Shown: positions 20,207 to 28,032 of the stretch, one piece after another | How the letters are laid out: the number at the start of each line of letters is the position of its first letter | How positions within the stretch are numbered: the stretch's first letter is position 1 | NCBI RefSeq assembly: GCF_050314555.1 | Contig: NZ_JBNPNH010000004.1 | Location: forward strand, 124,001-188,000 | Reading direction: 5' to 3' | Origin: Spyradosoma sp004558035 | GTDB lineage: Bacteria; Verrucomicrobiota; Verrucomicrobiia; Opitutales; UBA953 | DNA length: 64,000 bases | Made by a program: the position numbers and the translations under genes | Notes under the pieces: generated by a model | Databases searched by the model: none | Told to the model about the DNA's origin: nothing | Seen by the model: the letters and a program-made list of their open reading frames with translations, nothing else

Positions 20207-20234
20207 TTGTAAAGCGGGCGTGCTCGGCTATGCT
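20207..20234 (+). promoter_or_regulatory. Possible sigma-70 promoter for the 91-aa gene and ribH operon
   Basis: TTGTAA (20207-20212) and TATGCT (20229-20234) are separated by 16 bp, 23 bp ahead of the ATG at 20258. TATGCT is also the best -10 upstream of pstS. Matches to consensus are moderate. Confidence 0.4.
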
Positions 20235-20257
20235 GAAGCGTTCACCTTATAAGAATC

Positions 20258-20533
20258 ATGAACACGCTTCGCGCCAGAAGAAGAACTTTGCCCGTCGCGA
20301 CCTCCTCCGGGTTGCCGCGGTCGGTTGCCGACCTGATTGCGCAGCAATCGAGCCTTTTTCGTGAGACCGTCGCCGAGCGCGACGAGATCATGCGCCACAA
20401 ATGGCTGCTTTCCGAACGCGCCGGCCGCGACGTCGGATTCAGCGCCGCCGCCTACGACTGGATCGTGAACCACCGCGCGGCGTGGCGCCTCGCGTGGCGG
20501 AAACGCAATTCCGCCGCGCCCGCGTCCGCCTGA
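20258..20533 (+). CDS. Conserved-looking small protein of unknown function (91 aa)
   Basis: A short, basic, soluble protein with no signal peptide or membrane segment. The C-terminal part (about residues 45-85) has a dense aromatic/charged pattern: HKWLLSERAGRDVGFSAAAY, then WIVNHRAAWRLAWRK. Such Trp/Arg/His patterning looks selected rather than random, and the gene has its own promoter-like sequence. It precedes ribH by 53 bp on the same strand and may share its transcript. I do not recognise the family and assign no function. Confidence 0.6.
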   Translation: MNTLRARRRTLPVATSSGLPRSVADLIAQQSSLFRETVAERDEIMRHKWLLSERAGRDVGFSAAAYDWIVNHRAAWRLAWRKRNSAAPASA

Positions 20534-20586
20534 ACCTCGGCGTTTTTTTCGAGGTTCGTTCTTTCAGATAATTCCGCCGATTTTTT

Positions 20587-21198
20587 ATGAGCAAAAACAA
20601 ACCGACTCACAAAACGGAAGCCCGCTCCGACCTGCGCTTCGCCATCGTCGCGTCGCGCTACAACGAGAAATACGTCGACCGCCTGATCGAACGCGTCCGC
20701 GCGCGCCTCCGCGAAAAGAAGATTCCGGCCTCCGCCGTCACGCTCACGCGCGTTCCCGGCGCCAATGAAATTCCCTACGTCGCGTCGATGCTCGCGCTCA
20801 CGGGCGACTGCGACTGCGTCATCGCGCTCGGCGTCGTGATCGCCGGCGACACGCCGCACCACGAAATCATCGCGCACGCGACCGCGAACGAGCTTCAGCA
20901 CATCGCCGTGGACACGCAGGTCCCCGTCATCAACGGCATCGTCGTCACGCTGAACGAGGCCCAGGCGGACGAACGCGTCTTCGGCGAACAGGACCGCGGC
21001 TCGGAATTCGCCGAGTCCGCCGTCGAAATGGCGATGCTCGGCAACCGCCTCGCCGACTACCTCGAACAGCTCGACCGCAACGACATGGAGCGGGAACGCA
21101 ACGAGGAGATCTTCGGCAATTTCTCGCTCGACGACGACGATGACGACGAGGGCGACGACTTTTTCGGCTCCTCCGACAATCCTTATCACAAGAACTGA
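20587..21198 (+). CDS. ribH: 6,7-dimethyl-8-ribityllumazine synthase (RibH, 203 aa)
   Basis: Penultimate step of riboflavin biosynthesis, joining the ribityl-uracil amine to dihydroxybutanone phosphate. Landmarks include FAIVASRYNEKYVDRL at the N-terminus (Tyr where the family often has Phe), RVPGANEIP, GVVIAGDTPHHEI with the general-acid His, PVINGIVVTLNEAQ and the phosphate-binding Arg in QADER. The fold ends near residue 160. The remaining 40 or so residues are an extension rich in Asp/Glu with a run of six Asp, absent from typical family members of about 155 residues. It is followed closely by nusB, a common bacterial pairing. Confidence 0.9.
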   Translation: MSKNKPTHKTEARSDLRFAIVASRYNEKYVDRLIERVRARLREKKIPASAVTLTRVPGANEIPYVASMLALTGDCDCVIALGVVIAGDTPHHEIIAHATANELQHIAVDTQVPVINGIVVTLNEAQADERVFGEQDRGSEFAESAVEMAMLGNRLADYLEQLDRNDMERERNEEIFGNFSLDDDDDDEGDDFFGSSDNPYHKN

Positions 21199-21205
21199 GC
21201 CAGCC

Positions 21206-21745
21206 ATGCCCGACGACAAAAAGACTTCCGAGCCGAACCGCGACCGCGCCGTTCCCGCGAAACGCCGCCAGAACCGCATCGCCGCCATGCAGTTCCTCTA
21301 CGCGTGGAACGCCTCGGCGACGCACGGCGACCTCGCCGACGAGCTCTACGCGTTCTTCTCCGTCCCGCAGCAGTCCCCCGAAAAGGACGCTCCCGCGGAC
21401 GCGGCGTTCGCGGACACCGAAAACCGCGGCAACCCGCGCGAATTCTACGCCTTCGCCGAAGAGCTCGTCACGGGAACGCTCAAGAATCTTTCCCGCGTCG
21501 ACGGCGTCATCTCCGACGCCGCGCAGAACTGGGAGCTTTCCCGCATCGCGCGCTGCGACCTGGCGATTCTCCGCCTCGCCGTGTACGAGCTGCTCTACCG
21601 CACGGACATTCCGCCCGTCGTCTCCATCAACGAAGCGATCGACCTCGCGAAGACGTTCTCCTCCGCGGATTCGCACCGCTTCGTGAACGGCGTGCTCGAC
21701 CGCGTGAAGAAAAACCTCTCCCGCCCGCTGCGCACGGCGCTTTGA
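21206..21745 (+). CDS. nusB: Transcription antitermination factor NusB (179 aa)
   Basis: NusB binds the boxA RNA of rRNA operons together with S10 and supports antitermination. The all-helical fold is recognisable: NRIAAMQFLYAWNAS at the N-terminus and the C-terminal signature SRIARCDLAILRLAVYELLY, PPVVSINEAIDLAKTF, then RFVNGVLDRV. The protein is slightly longer than usual because of an insert around residues 55-80 (QQSPEKDAPADAAFADT). The ATG at 21206 is 7 bp after ribH; the upstream in-frame codons overlap ribH and are not family-like. Confidence 0.92.
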   Translation: MPDDKKTSEPNRDRAVPAKRRQNRIAAMQFLYAWNASATHGDLADELYAFFSVPQQSPEKDAPADAAFADTENRGNPREFYAFAEELVTGTLKNLSRVDGVISDAAQNWELSRIARCDLAILRLAVYELLYRTDIPPVVSINEAIDLAKTFSSADSHRFVNGVLDRVKKNLSRPLRTAL

Positions 21746-21766
21746 GCCGCCGCGCGCGTTCCCGCC

Positions 21767-22681
21767 ATGTTCGGTTCCATTCTTCAGAAATTCAAGGACG
21801 GCTTCAGAAAGACCGCCAGGCTCTTCGGCGCCGTCGGCGGAATCTTTTCGAAAAAGCTCGACGCCGCCTCCATCGACGAACTCGAAGAAGCCCTCTACGG
21901 CGCGGATTTCGGCGTGCAGACCGCCGACGAAATCATCGCCGAAATCAAGAAGGCCTATTCCGCCGACAAGGAACTCCACGGCAAGGACGCCGCGGAAATC
22001 GGACGCCGCGTGCTGACGCGCATCCTCGACGGCGCGGCCGGCGCCCTGCCCGACGTTCCCGCGCACCGGCCCGAAGTCATCGCGCTCGTCGGCGTGAACG
22101 GCGCGGGCAAGACCACGACGGCGGCGAAGCTCGCGCACCGCTTCGCCGAAGACGGCAAAAGCGTCATTCTCGGCGCGTGCGACACGTTCCGCGCCGCCGC
22201 GAACGAACAGATTTCCGCGTGGGCGGAAAAGCTCGCGATCGATCTCGTTCCCGGCAGACACGGCGCGGACGCCGCGGCGGTCGCCTTCGACACCGTGCGC
22301 GCCGCGCAGGCGCGGGAACGCGACGTCGCGATTCTCGACACGGCGGGACGCCTCCACACGAAAAGCCATCTCATCGAGGAGCTGAAGAAAATCGCGCGCG
22401 TCGTCGGCAAGCTCGACCCGGAGGCGCCGCATCACCGCTGGCTCGTCGTGGACGGCACGCTCGGCTCCAACTCCATCGAACAGGCGCGCATCTTTCACGA
22501 AGCGTTCAACCTGACGGGGCTCGTCGTCACGAAGCTCGACGGCACCTCGCGCGGCGGCGCGCTCGTGGGCATCTGGCGCGAACTGCGCATTCCGATCTAC
22601 TTCGTCGGCCTCGGCGAAAAGCCCGAGGATCTGCAGCCGTTTTCGGTTGAAAACTACGCGGCCGCCGTCTTTAATGCGTAA
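21767..22681 (+). CDS. ftsY: Signal recognition particle receptor FtsY (304 aa)
   Basis: SRP-GTPase that docks ribosome-SRP complexes at the inner membrane for co-translational insertion. The N domain covers about residues 1-90. The G domain contains G1 (GVNGAGKTTTAAKLA), the DTFRAAANEQ insertion motif, G3 (DTAGRLHTKSHLIEEL) and G4 (TKLDGTSRGG), ending with the closing-loop region FVGLGEKPEDLQPF. It is the short form lacking a long acidic A domain. The gene follows nusB by 21 bp. Ffh is not in the window. Confidence 0.95.
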   Translation: MFGSILQKFKDGFRKTARLFGAVGGIFSKKLDAASIDELEEALYGADFGVQTADEIIAEIKKAYSADKELHGKDAAEIGRRVLTRILDGAAGALPDVPAHRPEVIALVGVNGAGKTTTAAKLAHRFAEDGKSVILGACDTFRAAANEQISAWAEKLAIDLVPGRHGADAAAVAFDTVRAAQARERDVAILDTAGRLHTKSHLIEELKKIARVVGKLDPEAPHHRWLVVDGTLGSNSIEQARIFHEAFNLTGLVVTKLDGTSRGGALVGIWRELRIPIYFVGLGEKPEDLQPFSVENYAAAVFNA

Positions 22682-22700
22682 GCAGAAAACAATTACGATC

Positions 22701-23219
22701 ATGAACTCGCGCAAAAAACTCGTCACCGTCGTCCTTCCCGAAGCTCTGATTTCCGAAGCGGAATCCGTCCGCAGGCAGTACGGCATCCGCACGCTCAGCT
22801 CGCTGCTGCGGACCGCGCTCGCGGAGAAAAGCGCGGACGCGCTCAAATTCCGCCGCGAAAAGAGCCGCCAGATTTCGTTCCGCGCCGACGTCGAAGTCGT
22901 CGACGGGCTGAAGGCCCTCGCCAGAAAGAACGGCGCGAGCCTCGCCGAAATCGTCCGGCGCCTGATCGGCAACGTCGGCGCGCTTCCCGCGAAGAAGCTC
23001 GAAGCCGCGGCGACGGCCTCGCGCAAAAAGACCGTTCCCGCCGCCAAGCCCGCGAAGGCTCCGGCGAAAAAGGCGGCAAAGAAGCTCCCCGCGAAAAAAG
23101 CCGTCGTGAAAAAGCCCGCGAAGAAGGCTGCCGCTCCCGCGAAACCCGCGCCGAAGAAGCGCGTTCCCGCCAAGCCCGCCAAATCCCCGGCGAAAAAGCC
23201 TTCCGCGAAGAAGCGCTGA
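22701..23219 (+). CDS. Ribbon-helix-helix-like protein with histone-H1-like Lys/Ala/Pro tail (172 aa)
   Basis: Two parts. Residues about 1-90 contain two helical modules resembling ribbon-helix-helix DNA-binding segments: KKLVTVVLPEALISEAESVR followed by GIRTLSSLLRTAL, then RQISFRADVEVVDGLKALAR followed by GASLAEIVRRLIG. From about residue 93 to the end the protein is almost only Lys, Ala, Pro and Val (PAKKA-type units), like eukaryotic histone H1 tails and bacterial histone-like tails. It is probably a nucleoid-associated or regulatory DNA-binding protein. The ATG at 22701 was chosen; ATGs at 22674 and 22647 overlap the end of ftsY. A strong terminator follows. Confidence 0.7.
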   Translation: MNSRKKLVTVVLPEALISEAESVRRQYGIRTLSSLLRTALAEKSADALKFRREKSRQISFRADVEVVDGLKALARKNGASLAEIVRRLIGNVGALPAKKLEAAATASRKKTVPAAKPAKAPAKKAAKKLPAKKAVVKKPAKKAAAPAKPAPKKRVPAKPAKSPAKKPSAKKR

Positions 23220-23245
23220 GCGCCCGCGGAAAGCGATTCCTTTCA

Positions 23246-23277
23246 GGACGCGGCTTCCGAGTCGCGTCCTTTTTTTT
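23246..23277 (+). terminator. Rho-independent terminator of the ribH-nusB-ftsY-RHH unit
   Basis: A perfect 7-bp stem (GGACGCG 23246-23252, CGCGTCC 23263-23269) with a 10-nt loop is followed by eight T. Confidence 0.88.
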
Positions 23278-23305
23278 CGAAGATGAAGTGACCGCCGCGC
23301 GCGCG

Positions 23306-23926
23306 TCACGCCGTTTCGCGGCGCCAAATTTCCTGCAGGGCGCAGATCGCGGCGTAGGGATCGGGAGACGAGCAGACGGCGCGGACAACCGAGAAGTTGC
23401 GCGCGCCCGCGCGGAGCACGTCGGGCAGGCGAGCGGCGTCGATGCCGCCGATCGCGACCGCCGGACAGGGGGCGGCGGCGATCATTTCCCGCATCGTCGC
23501 GAGTCCGAGCGTCGCGTCGGGAATGTCCTTCGTCGGCGTGGCGTAAACGGGGCCGACGCCGATGTAGTCGGGCGCGACGGCGCGCGCGGCGGCGACCTGC
23601 GCGGGCGAATGCGTCGAGAGCCCGAAGATCTTCAGCTCGGGAAAGCGTTCCCGCGCGACGGGCAGCGGCATGTCGTCCTGACCGAGGTGGACGCCGTCGG
23701 CGCCGACCTCGACGGCGATTTCGGGATCGTCGTTCACGATGAAGTTCGTGGGCGTTCCCGCGCTGATCGCGCGCAGGTTCTTCGCGGTCGCGACGACGCG
23801 TTCCCGCGGCGCGTGCTTCATGCGCAGCTGCACGAAGCGCAGCCCGGCGCGCACGGCGGCTTCCGCGCATCGTTCATAGCTCGTCGCGGGATTGGTGACG
23901 ACGAGGTAAAGACCGAAATTGTCCAT
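23306..23926 (-). CDS. thiE: Thiamine-phosphate synthase (ThiE, 206 aa)
   Basis: Couples HMP-pyrophosphate with the thiazole phosphate to give thiamine phosphate. The TIM-barrel landmarks are LYLVVTNP at the start, FVQLRMKHAP (diphosphate-binding Arg/Lys), FIVNDDPEIAVEVGADGVHL with GQDDMP, GLSTHSPAQV, DYIGVGPVYATPTK and the phosphate loop VAIGGIDAARLPDVLRAGA. The ATG at 23926 gives the family N-terminus. The gene is downstream of thi4 on the same strand, separated by about 207 bp holding an inverted-repeat element, and may be read from the same riboswitch-controlled transcript. Confidence 0.93.
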   Translation of the reverse strand: MDNFGLYLVVTNPATSYERCAEAAVRAGLRFVQLRMKHAPRERVVATAKNLRAISAGTPTNFIVNDDPEIAVEVGADGVHLGQDDMPLPVARERFPELKIFGLSTHSPAQVAAARAVAPDYIGVGPVYATPTKDIPDATLGLATMREMIAAAPCPAVAIGGIDAARLPDVLRAGARNFSVVRAVCSSPDPYAAICALQEIWRRETA

Positions 23927-23941
23927 GGAAAAGGAAAGGAA

Positions 23942-24133
23942 GCGACAGGTTGTCGGTGACAAGTGACAGGAGCATTGGATAATGGATAATGAATAGTGAA
24001 TAATGGATAATGAATAACGCAGTGATGAGGGCTGTCTTGAAATCTTTTCGGCGCAGCCGAACGCAAGGCGTTATTCATTATTCATTGTTCGCTGTTCACT
24101 GCTCTTGCCGCTTGTCACCTGCCACTCGTTACT
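23942..24133. repeat. Long imperfect inverted-repeat element between thi4 and thiE
   Basis: Two arms of roughly 60-75 nt flank a loop of about 48 nt. The left arm (about 23950-24020) contains GGTGACAAGTGACAG, then AT-rich units of the type GGATAATGAATAGTGAA, ending ATGAATAACGC. The right arm (24069 to about 24120) is the reverse complement of the same order: GCGTTATTCATTATTCATTG, then CACTGCTC, then CTTGTCACC. The arms are far more AT-rich than the genome. It has no open frame and resembles a palindromic mobile or REP-like unit. Confidence 0.75.
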
Positions 24134-24907
24134 TTACTTTAGGTCTTCCGCGATGAGCTTCGCGAGCTTGCGTCCGCTCTTGAGCATGCCGCCGAAGATC
24201 GGTCCCATGCGGAAGCCGCCCTGCACGTTGTTCGCCGCCATACCCGACGCGTAGAGCCCCGGGAAAAGCCGCTTCGTGTTCTCGACGGTCGTACGCTCGC
24301 CGTCCTCCATCCACATCGGCTTTTCGCCGAGAATGCCGCCCGTGGGCGAATCGATCTTCACGCCCGCCTTGTTGACGGCCTTCTGCACGATCTCGCTCGG
24401 GTGCCCCGTGCCGTCCACGACCGCGCGCGCGGTGACGACGATCGGATCGACGTGCATTTCCAGCCGCCGCACCGGATTCCAGTTGATGACGACGCCCGAA
24501 ATCACGCCGTCGTGCACGACGATGTCCTCCACGCAGACCGTATTGAAGATCACCGCTCCCGCCTTGCGCGCGCCGAAGATCAGCCCCGACGCCATCTCGA
24601 CGGAATCGAGCGTGCGGTAGCCGTTGCCGAGCGGCACGGTCGTGACGCCGAAATCGTTCAGAATCTCCGCCGCGTCGTCCTGCACGACGACTTCGTTCAT
24701 CAGCATGCCGCCGCCCCAGGTGCCTCCGCCCGGCGCGAGCTTGCTCTCGAAGACGGCGACTTTGAAGCCCGCCTTGGCGAGGTCGCGCGCGGCGACGAGC
24801 CCGCTCGGGCCCGCGCCGACGACGGCGACGTCCACCGCGAGATGGCTCTCGAGTTTCTTGAAAAACGAGCGCACGATCGCGCCCGAAATCTGTTCTTCCA
24901 TGACCAT
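24134..24907 (-). CDS. thi4: Sulfide-dependent ADP-thiazole synthase (Thi4 family, 257 aa)
   Basis: Makes the thiazole moiety of thiamine from NAD and glycine. The Rossmann dinucleotide fold is clear (VDVAVVGAGPSGLVAARDLA, FESKLAPGGGTWGGGMLMN). Near residue 155 the sequence RRLEMHVDP places His where suicidal eukaryotic Thi4 has the sulfur-donating Cys before MDP. Family knowledge then predicts a catalytic, iron- and sulfide-using enzyme like archaeal Thi4. The tail carries YASGMAANNVQGGFRMGPIF. Two starts are possible (24907 or 24901). A TPP riboswitch lies upstream. It replaces the usual bacterial thiG/thiO/thiS route. Confidence 0.93.
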   Translation of the reverse strand: MVMEEQISGAIVRSFFKKLESHLAVDVAVVGAGPSGLVAARDLAKAGFKVAVFESKLAPGGGTWGGGMLMNEVVVQDDAAEILNDFGVTTVPLGNGYRTLDSVEMASGLIFGARKAGAVIFNTVCVEDIVVHDGVISGVVINWNPVRRLEMHVDPIVVTARAVVDGTGHPSEIVQKAVNKAGVKIDSPTGGILGEKPMWMEDGERTTVENTKRLFPGLYASGMAANNVQGGFRMGPIFGGMLKSGRKLAKLIAEDLK

Positions 24908-24957
24908 GATTTTTGCTCTTTCTGTATAGAATTTTTCGTTTTCGGAAAGAGCGCCCG

Positions 24958-24977
24958 CGCGGGAACGCGTTCCCGCG
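24958..24977. promoter_or_regulatory. Perfect 20-bp palindrome in the thi4 leader
   Basis: CGCGGGAACG is followed directly by its own reverse complement, between the TPP aptamer and the thi4 start. As RNA it forms a very stable hairpin, extended by flanking GC bases, and could be part of the riboswitch expression platform. No T-run follows, so transcription termination is not obvious. It is also two head-to-head copies of the genome's iterated heptamer. Confidence 0.5.
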
Positions 24978-24989
24978 GCGCGGTCGGAA

Positions 24990-25080
24990 CTCAGCTTTCC
25001 CTACGCCGGCATTGCCCGGATCAGGTTCGCGGGTATGATCTCAGCCGACGGACGTTCCCGCGCGGCACCCCTCACTGAAA
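24990..25080 (-). promoter_or_regulatory. TPP (THI-element) riboswitch upstream of thi4
   Basis: On the minus strand the aptamer shows its conserved parts in order: GAGGGGTGCC, the pyrimidine-sensing CTGAGATCATACCC, then GAACCTGATCCGGG and the closing AATGCCGGCGTAGGGAAAG. It precedes thi4 by about 83 nt, so TPP should repress thi4 and perhaps thiE. The variable P3-side arm contains CGCGGGAACG, the motif iterated throughout the window. Confidence 0.95.
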
Positions 25081-25170
25081 ACGTCCCGCAACGCTATTCC
25101 CGTTCCCGTCTCCGAGCAAGCGGAAAAAGGCGCGGAAATCTTGACGCGGGAACGCCCGCGGCGGCGGCGG

Positions 25171-27978
25171 TCACTTCCGGCGTTTCGCGTAGTCGGCGGG
25201 CGTGCCCGCGAAGACAAGGCGGCCACCGGCGTCGCCGCCCTCGGGTCCGAGCTCGAGCAGCCAGTCGCACGCGCCGAGCACGTCGGCGTGATGCTCGACC
25301 ACGAGCACGGAATTGCCGCCCGCGACGAGACGCTTCAGCATGCGGACGAGCTGGACGACGTCCTCGCGGTGCAGCCCCGTCGTCGGTTCGTCGAGCAGCA
25401 GCAGCGACGTTCCCGCCGCCCTTTCCGCGTCGGTCGGATTTTCGAGTTCCGCGAGAAAACGCGACAGCTTCAGCCGCTGCGCCTCGCCGCCGGAAAGCGT
25501 GTTCAGCGGCTGCCCGAGCGTAAGGTAGCCGAGCCCGATTTCGTCGAGCAGCGCGAACGCGTCGGCGATCTTTTTCGTTCCCGCGAAAAATTCCAGCGCC
25601 TCGCGGATCGTCAGCGAGAGAATCTCCGTCACGTTTTTTCCGTTCCAGCGGAAGCGCAGGATCTCGTCGCGGAAGCGCCGTCCTTCGCAGACGGGGCACG
25701 GCACGAAGACGTCGGACAGGAACTGCATCTCCACGGTCTCCCAGCCGGAGCCGTTGCAGTGCGTGCAGCGGCCGTCGCCGGAATTGAACGAAAAGCTCGC
25801 CGCGGTGAGCCCCGCCGCGCGCGCCTCGTCCGTTCCCGCGAGAAGCTTGCGGATTTCCGCCCACGCGCCGCAGTAAAGCGCGGGATTGGAGCGCGGCGTC
25901 TTCGAGAGCGGCGCCTGATCGACGAGCACGATCTCTCGCAGCGGCACGTCGCTTTCGAACGTGCACGGCGGCAGCTCGAAGTCGTCCTCTTCGGGAACGC
26001 CGGAACGGTCCGCGGCGAACTGCGCGAGCACGTTGTTGACCAGCGTCGATTTGCCCGAGCCGGAAACGCCGCAGAGCCCGACGAGGCGCCGCAGCGGCAC
26101 CGCGCAGGCGAAATCGCGCAGATTGTGCGCCGTCACGTGCGCGAGGCGCAGCGCCGGCCCGCGCCCGACGGAGGCGTCCGCGCCGCCGCGGAGCACGTCC
26201 GCGAACACGCGTTCCCGCCGCCCGGAAAGCCACGCGCCCGTGACGGATTCCGCGCAGTCGAGAATGCCCGCGGGCGAGCCCGCGTAAACGAGGCGTCCGC
26301 CTTCCGCGCCGGGACGCGGGCCGATTTCCACCAGCCAGTCCGCGGCGCGCATCACGGATTCGTCGTGCTCGACGACGACGACCGTGTTCCCGCCGGCGAC
26401 GAGTTTTTTGAGAATGCCGACCATGCGCGAAAGATCGCGCGGGTGCAGCCCGACGCTCGGCTCGTCCAGAATGAAGAGCGTGTTGGAAAGCGACGCGCCG
26501 AGGCACGCCGTGAGATTCACGCGCTGCACTTCGCCGCCGGAAAGCGTGCGCGACTGGCGGTCGAGCGTGAGGAAGCCGAGCCCGACCTCGCGCAGATAGG
26601 ACAGCCGCGCGCGCGTCTCCGCGAGCGCGAAGTCCGGCGCGGTCTTCCCGCTCGGCTCGGGCAGCAGCGCGAACAGCTCGTCCGCGGTCTTCGCGAAGAG
26701 CTCCGGCAGCGTGTTCCCGCGCCAGCGCCACGCGAGCGATTCCTCGCGGAAGCGCGTGCCGCCGCAGTCCGGGCATTTCACGTAGGCGCGGAAACGCGAG
26801 AGGAAGACGCGCACGTGCATTTTGTAGGACGTGCTTTCGAGCCAGTCGAAAAAGCGCTTCACGCCGTACCAGCCGCGCGTCCAGTCGCTCTCGTCCCAGT
26901 CCGCGTCGCCGTCGAGAACGTAATTTTTCTGCGACGGCGAAAGATCCTTCCACGGCACGTCCGTCGGGATCTTCCGCCGTTTGGCGGCGCGCATCAGATC
27001 GCGCTGCGATTCGCCGTAGATTTCGCCGGAGAACGGCGCGAACACGCCTTCGGCGAGCGTGCGGTTCTCGTCGGGAACGACCTTCTTCCAGTCGAGCGTG
27101 ATGACGCGCCCGAAACCGCGGCAGCGCGGGCAGGCGCCGAGAGGCGAGTTGAACGAAAAGAGCGCGGGCGTCGCGGCGCGGAACTGCCGGCGCGTCACGG
27201 GTGAGACGAGCTTTTCGGAAAAAACGTCGAAGAGCTCCGCCCCGCCCGCGGGAACGGCGCGGAAGACCGCGAGCACGCCGCCGCCGAAGCGGAACGCCGT
27301 CGCCGCCGCCTCGATGAAGCGCGCGCGTCCGGCGTCCTCGACGCGCATGCGGTCCGCCACGACGTAAAATTTTTCCGGTGCGGGAACGGCGGAGTCCGCC
27401 GCGAACGCGTCGAGCTCGACGAGCGCGCCGTCGGCGATCGCCTTCGTGAAGCCCTCGCGGACGTAAACGGAGAGCGCGCGTTCCCGCGAGACCTTTTCGG
27501 GAAGCGCCGCCGCGAAGGCGACGCAGACCGCCTCGCCCGGGAGCGCCTCGCGGACGCGCTTCCAGACGCTCGACGGCGAATGCGCGCGCAACGGCGCTCC
27601 CGTCGCGGGATCGAAAAGCTCCGCCGCGTGCGCGAACCAGACCTTCATGCGGTCGCAGAGCTCCGTCATCGTGCCTACGGTCGAGCGCGACGTCTTCACG
27701 GTGTTGCCCTGCTTCACCGCGACGGACGGGCGGACGTTCTCCACGGCGTCCACGTCCGCCTCGGGCATGAGCTCGAGAAACTGGCGCGTGTAGGGCGAGA
27801 ACGTCTCGACGTAGCGCCGCTGCCCTTCGGCGTGGAGCGTCTCGAAGACGAGCGAGGATTTGCCCGCGCCGGAAAGCCCCGTGACGACGACGAGCTTCCC
27901 GATCGGAATCTCCAGATCGAATCCCTTGAGGTTGTTCTGCCGCACGCCGCGCAGACGAATCGCTTCCGTTTTACGCAT
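25171..27978 (-). CDS. uvrA: UvrA-family ATPase, divergent excinuclease ABC subunit A (935 aa)
   Basis: DNA-damage recognition ATPase of nucleotide excision repair. Two ABC modules are present: Walker A GLSGAGKSSLVFETLHAEG near the start and GVSGSGKSTLVNNVLAQF in the second half. Each has a signature and Walker B (LSGGEVQRVNL, LFILDEPSVGL; LSGGEAQRLKL, LLLLDEPTTGL). The second zinc finger is intact (CTHC and CPVC about 25 residues apart) and CPDCGGTRF is present. The first zinc module is incomplete: before FSFNSPLGACPRCRGFG the usual CPxCG is replaced by SPVTRRQF, and the cysteines of the earlier FAR-type segment are absent (FAHAAELFDPATG). It may be a UvrA paralogue rather than the housekeeping copy. 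Confidence 0.85.
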   Translation of the reverse strand: MRKTEAIRLRGVRQNNLKGFDLEIPIGKLVVVTGLSGAGKSSLVFETLHAEGQRRYVETFSPYTRQFLELMPEADVDAVENVRPSVAVKQGNTVKTSRSTVGTMTELCDRMKVWFAHAAELFDPATGAPLRAHSPSSVWKRVREALPGEAVCVAFAAALPEKVSRERALSVYVREGFTKAIADGALVELDAFAADSAVPAPEKFYVVADRMRVEDAGRARFIEAAATAFRFGGGVLAVFRAVPAGGAELFDVFSEKLVSPVTRRQFRAATPALFSFNSPLGACPRCRGFGRVITLDWKKVVPDENRTLAEGVFAPFSGEIYGESQRDLMRAAKRRKIPTDVPWKDLSPSQKNYVLDGDADWDESDWTRGWYGVKRFFDWLESTSYKMHVRVFLSRFRAYVKCPDCGGTRFREESLAWRWRGNTLPELFAKTADELFALLPEPSGKTAPDFALAETRARLSYLREVGLGFLTLDRQSRTLSGGEVQRVNLTACLGASLSNTLFILDEPSVGLHPRDLSRMVGILKKLVAGGNTVVVVEHDESVMRAADWLVEIGPRPGAEGGRLVYAGSPAGILDCAESVTGAWLSGRRERVFADVLRGGADASVGRGPALRLAHVTAHNLRDFACAVPLRRLVGLCGVSGSGKSTLVNNVLAQFAADRSGVPEEDDFELPPCTFESDVPLREIVLVDQAPLSKTPRSNPALYCGAWAEIRKLLAGTDEARAAGLTAASFSFNSGDGRCTHCNGSGWETVEMQFLSDVFVPCPVCEGRRFRDEILRFRWNGKNVTEILSLTIREALEFFAGTKKIADAFALLDEIGLGYLTLGQPLNTLSGGEAQRLKLSRFLAELENPTDAERAAGTSLLLLDEPTTGLHREDVVQLVRMLKRLVAGGNSVLVVEHHADVLGACDWLLELGPEGGDAGGRLVFAGTPADYAKRRK

Positions 27979-28032
27979 GCGCGGATTTTCGGCGTTTTCC
28001 CGCGTTCCCGCAACCCGGAACGCGTCGCGCCC

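Noticed and set aside
24958..24977. The palindrome as a rho-independent terminator for the riboswitch
   Set aside because: No T-run follows on the minus strand, so it is recorded only as a possible expression-platform hairpin.
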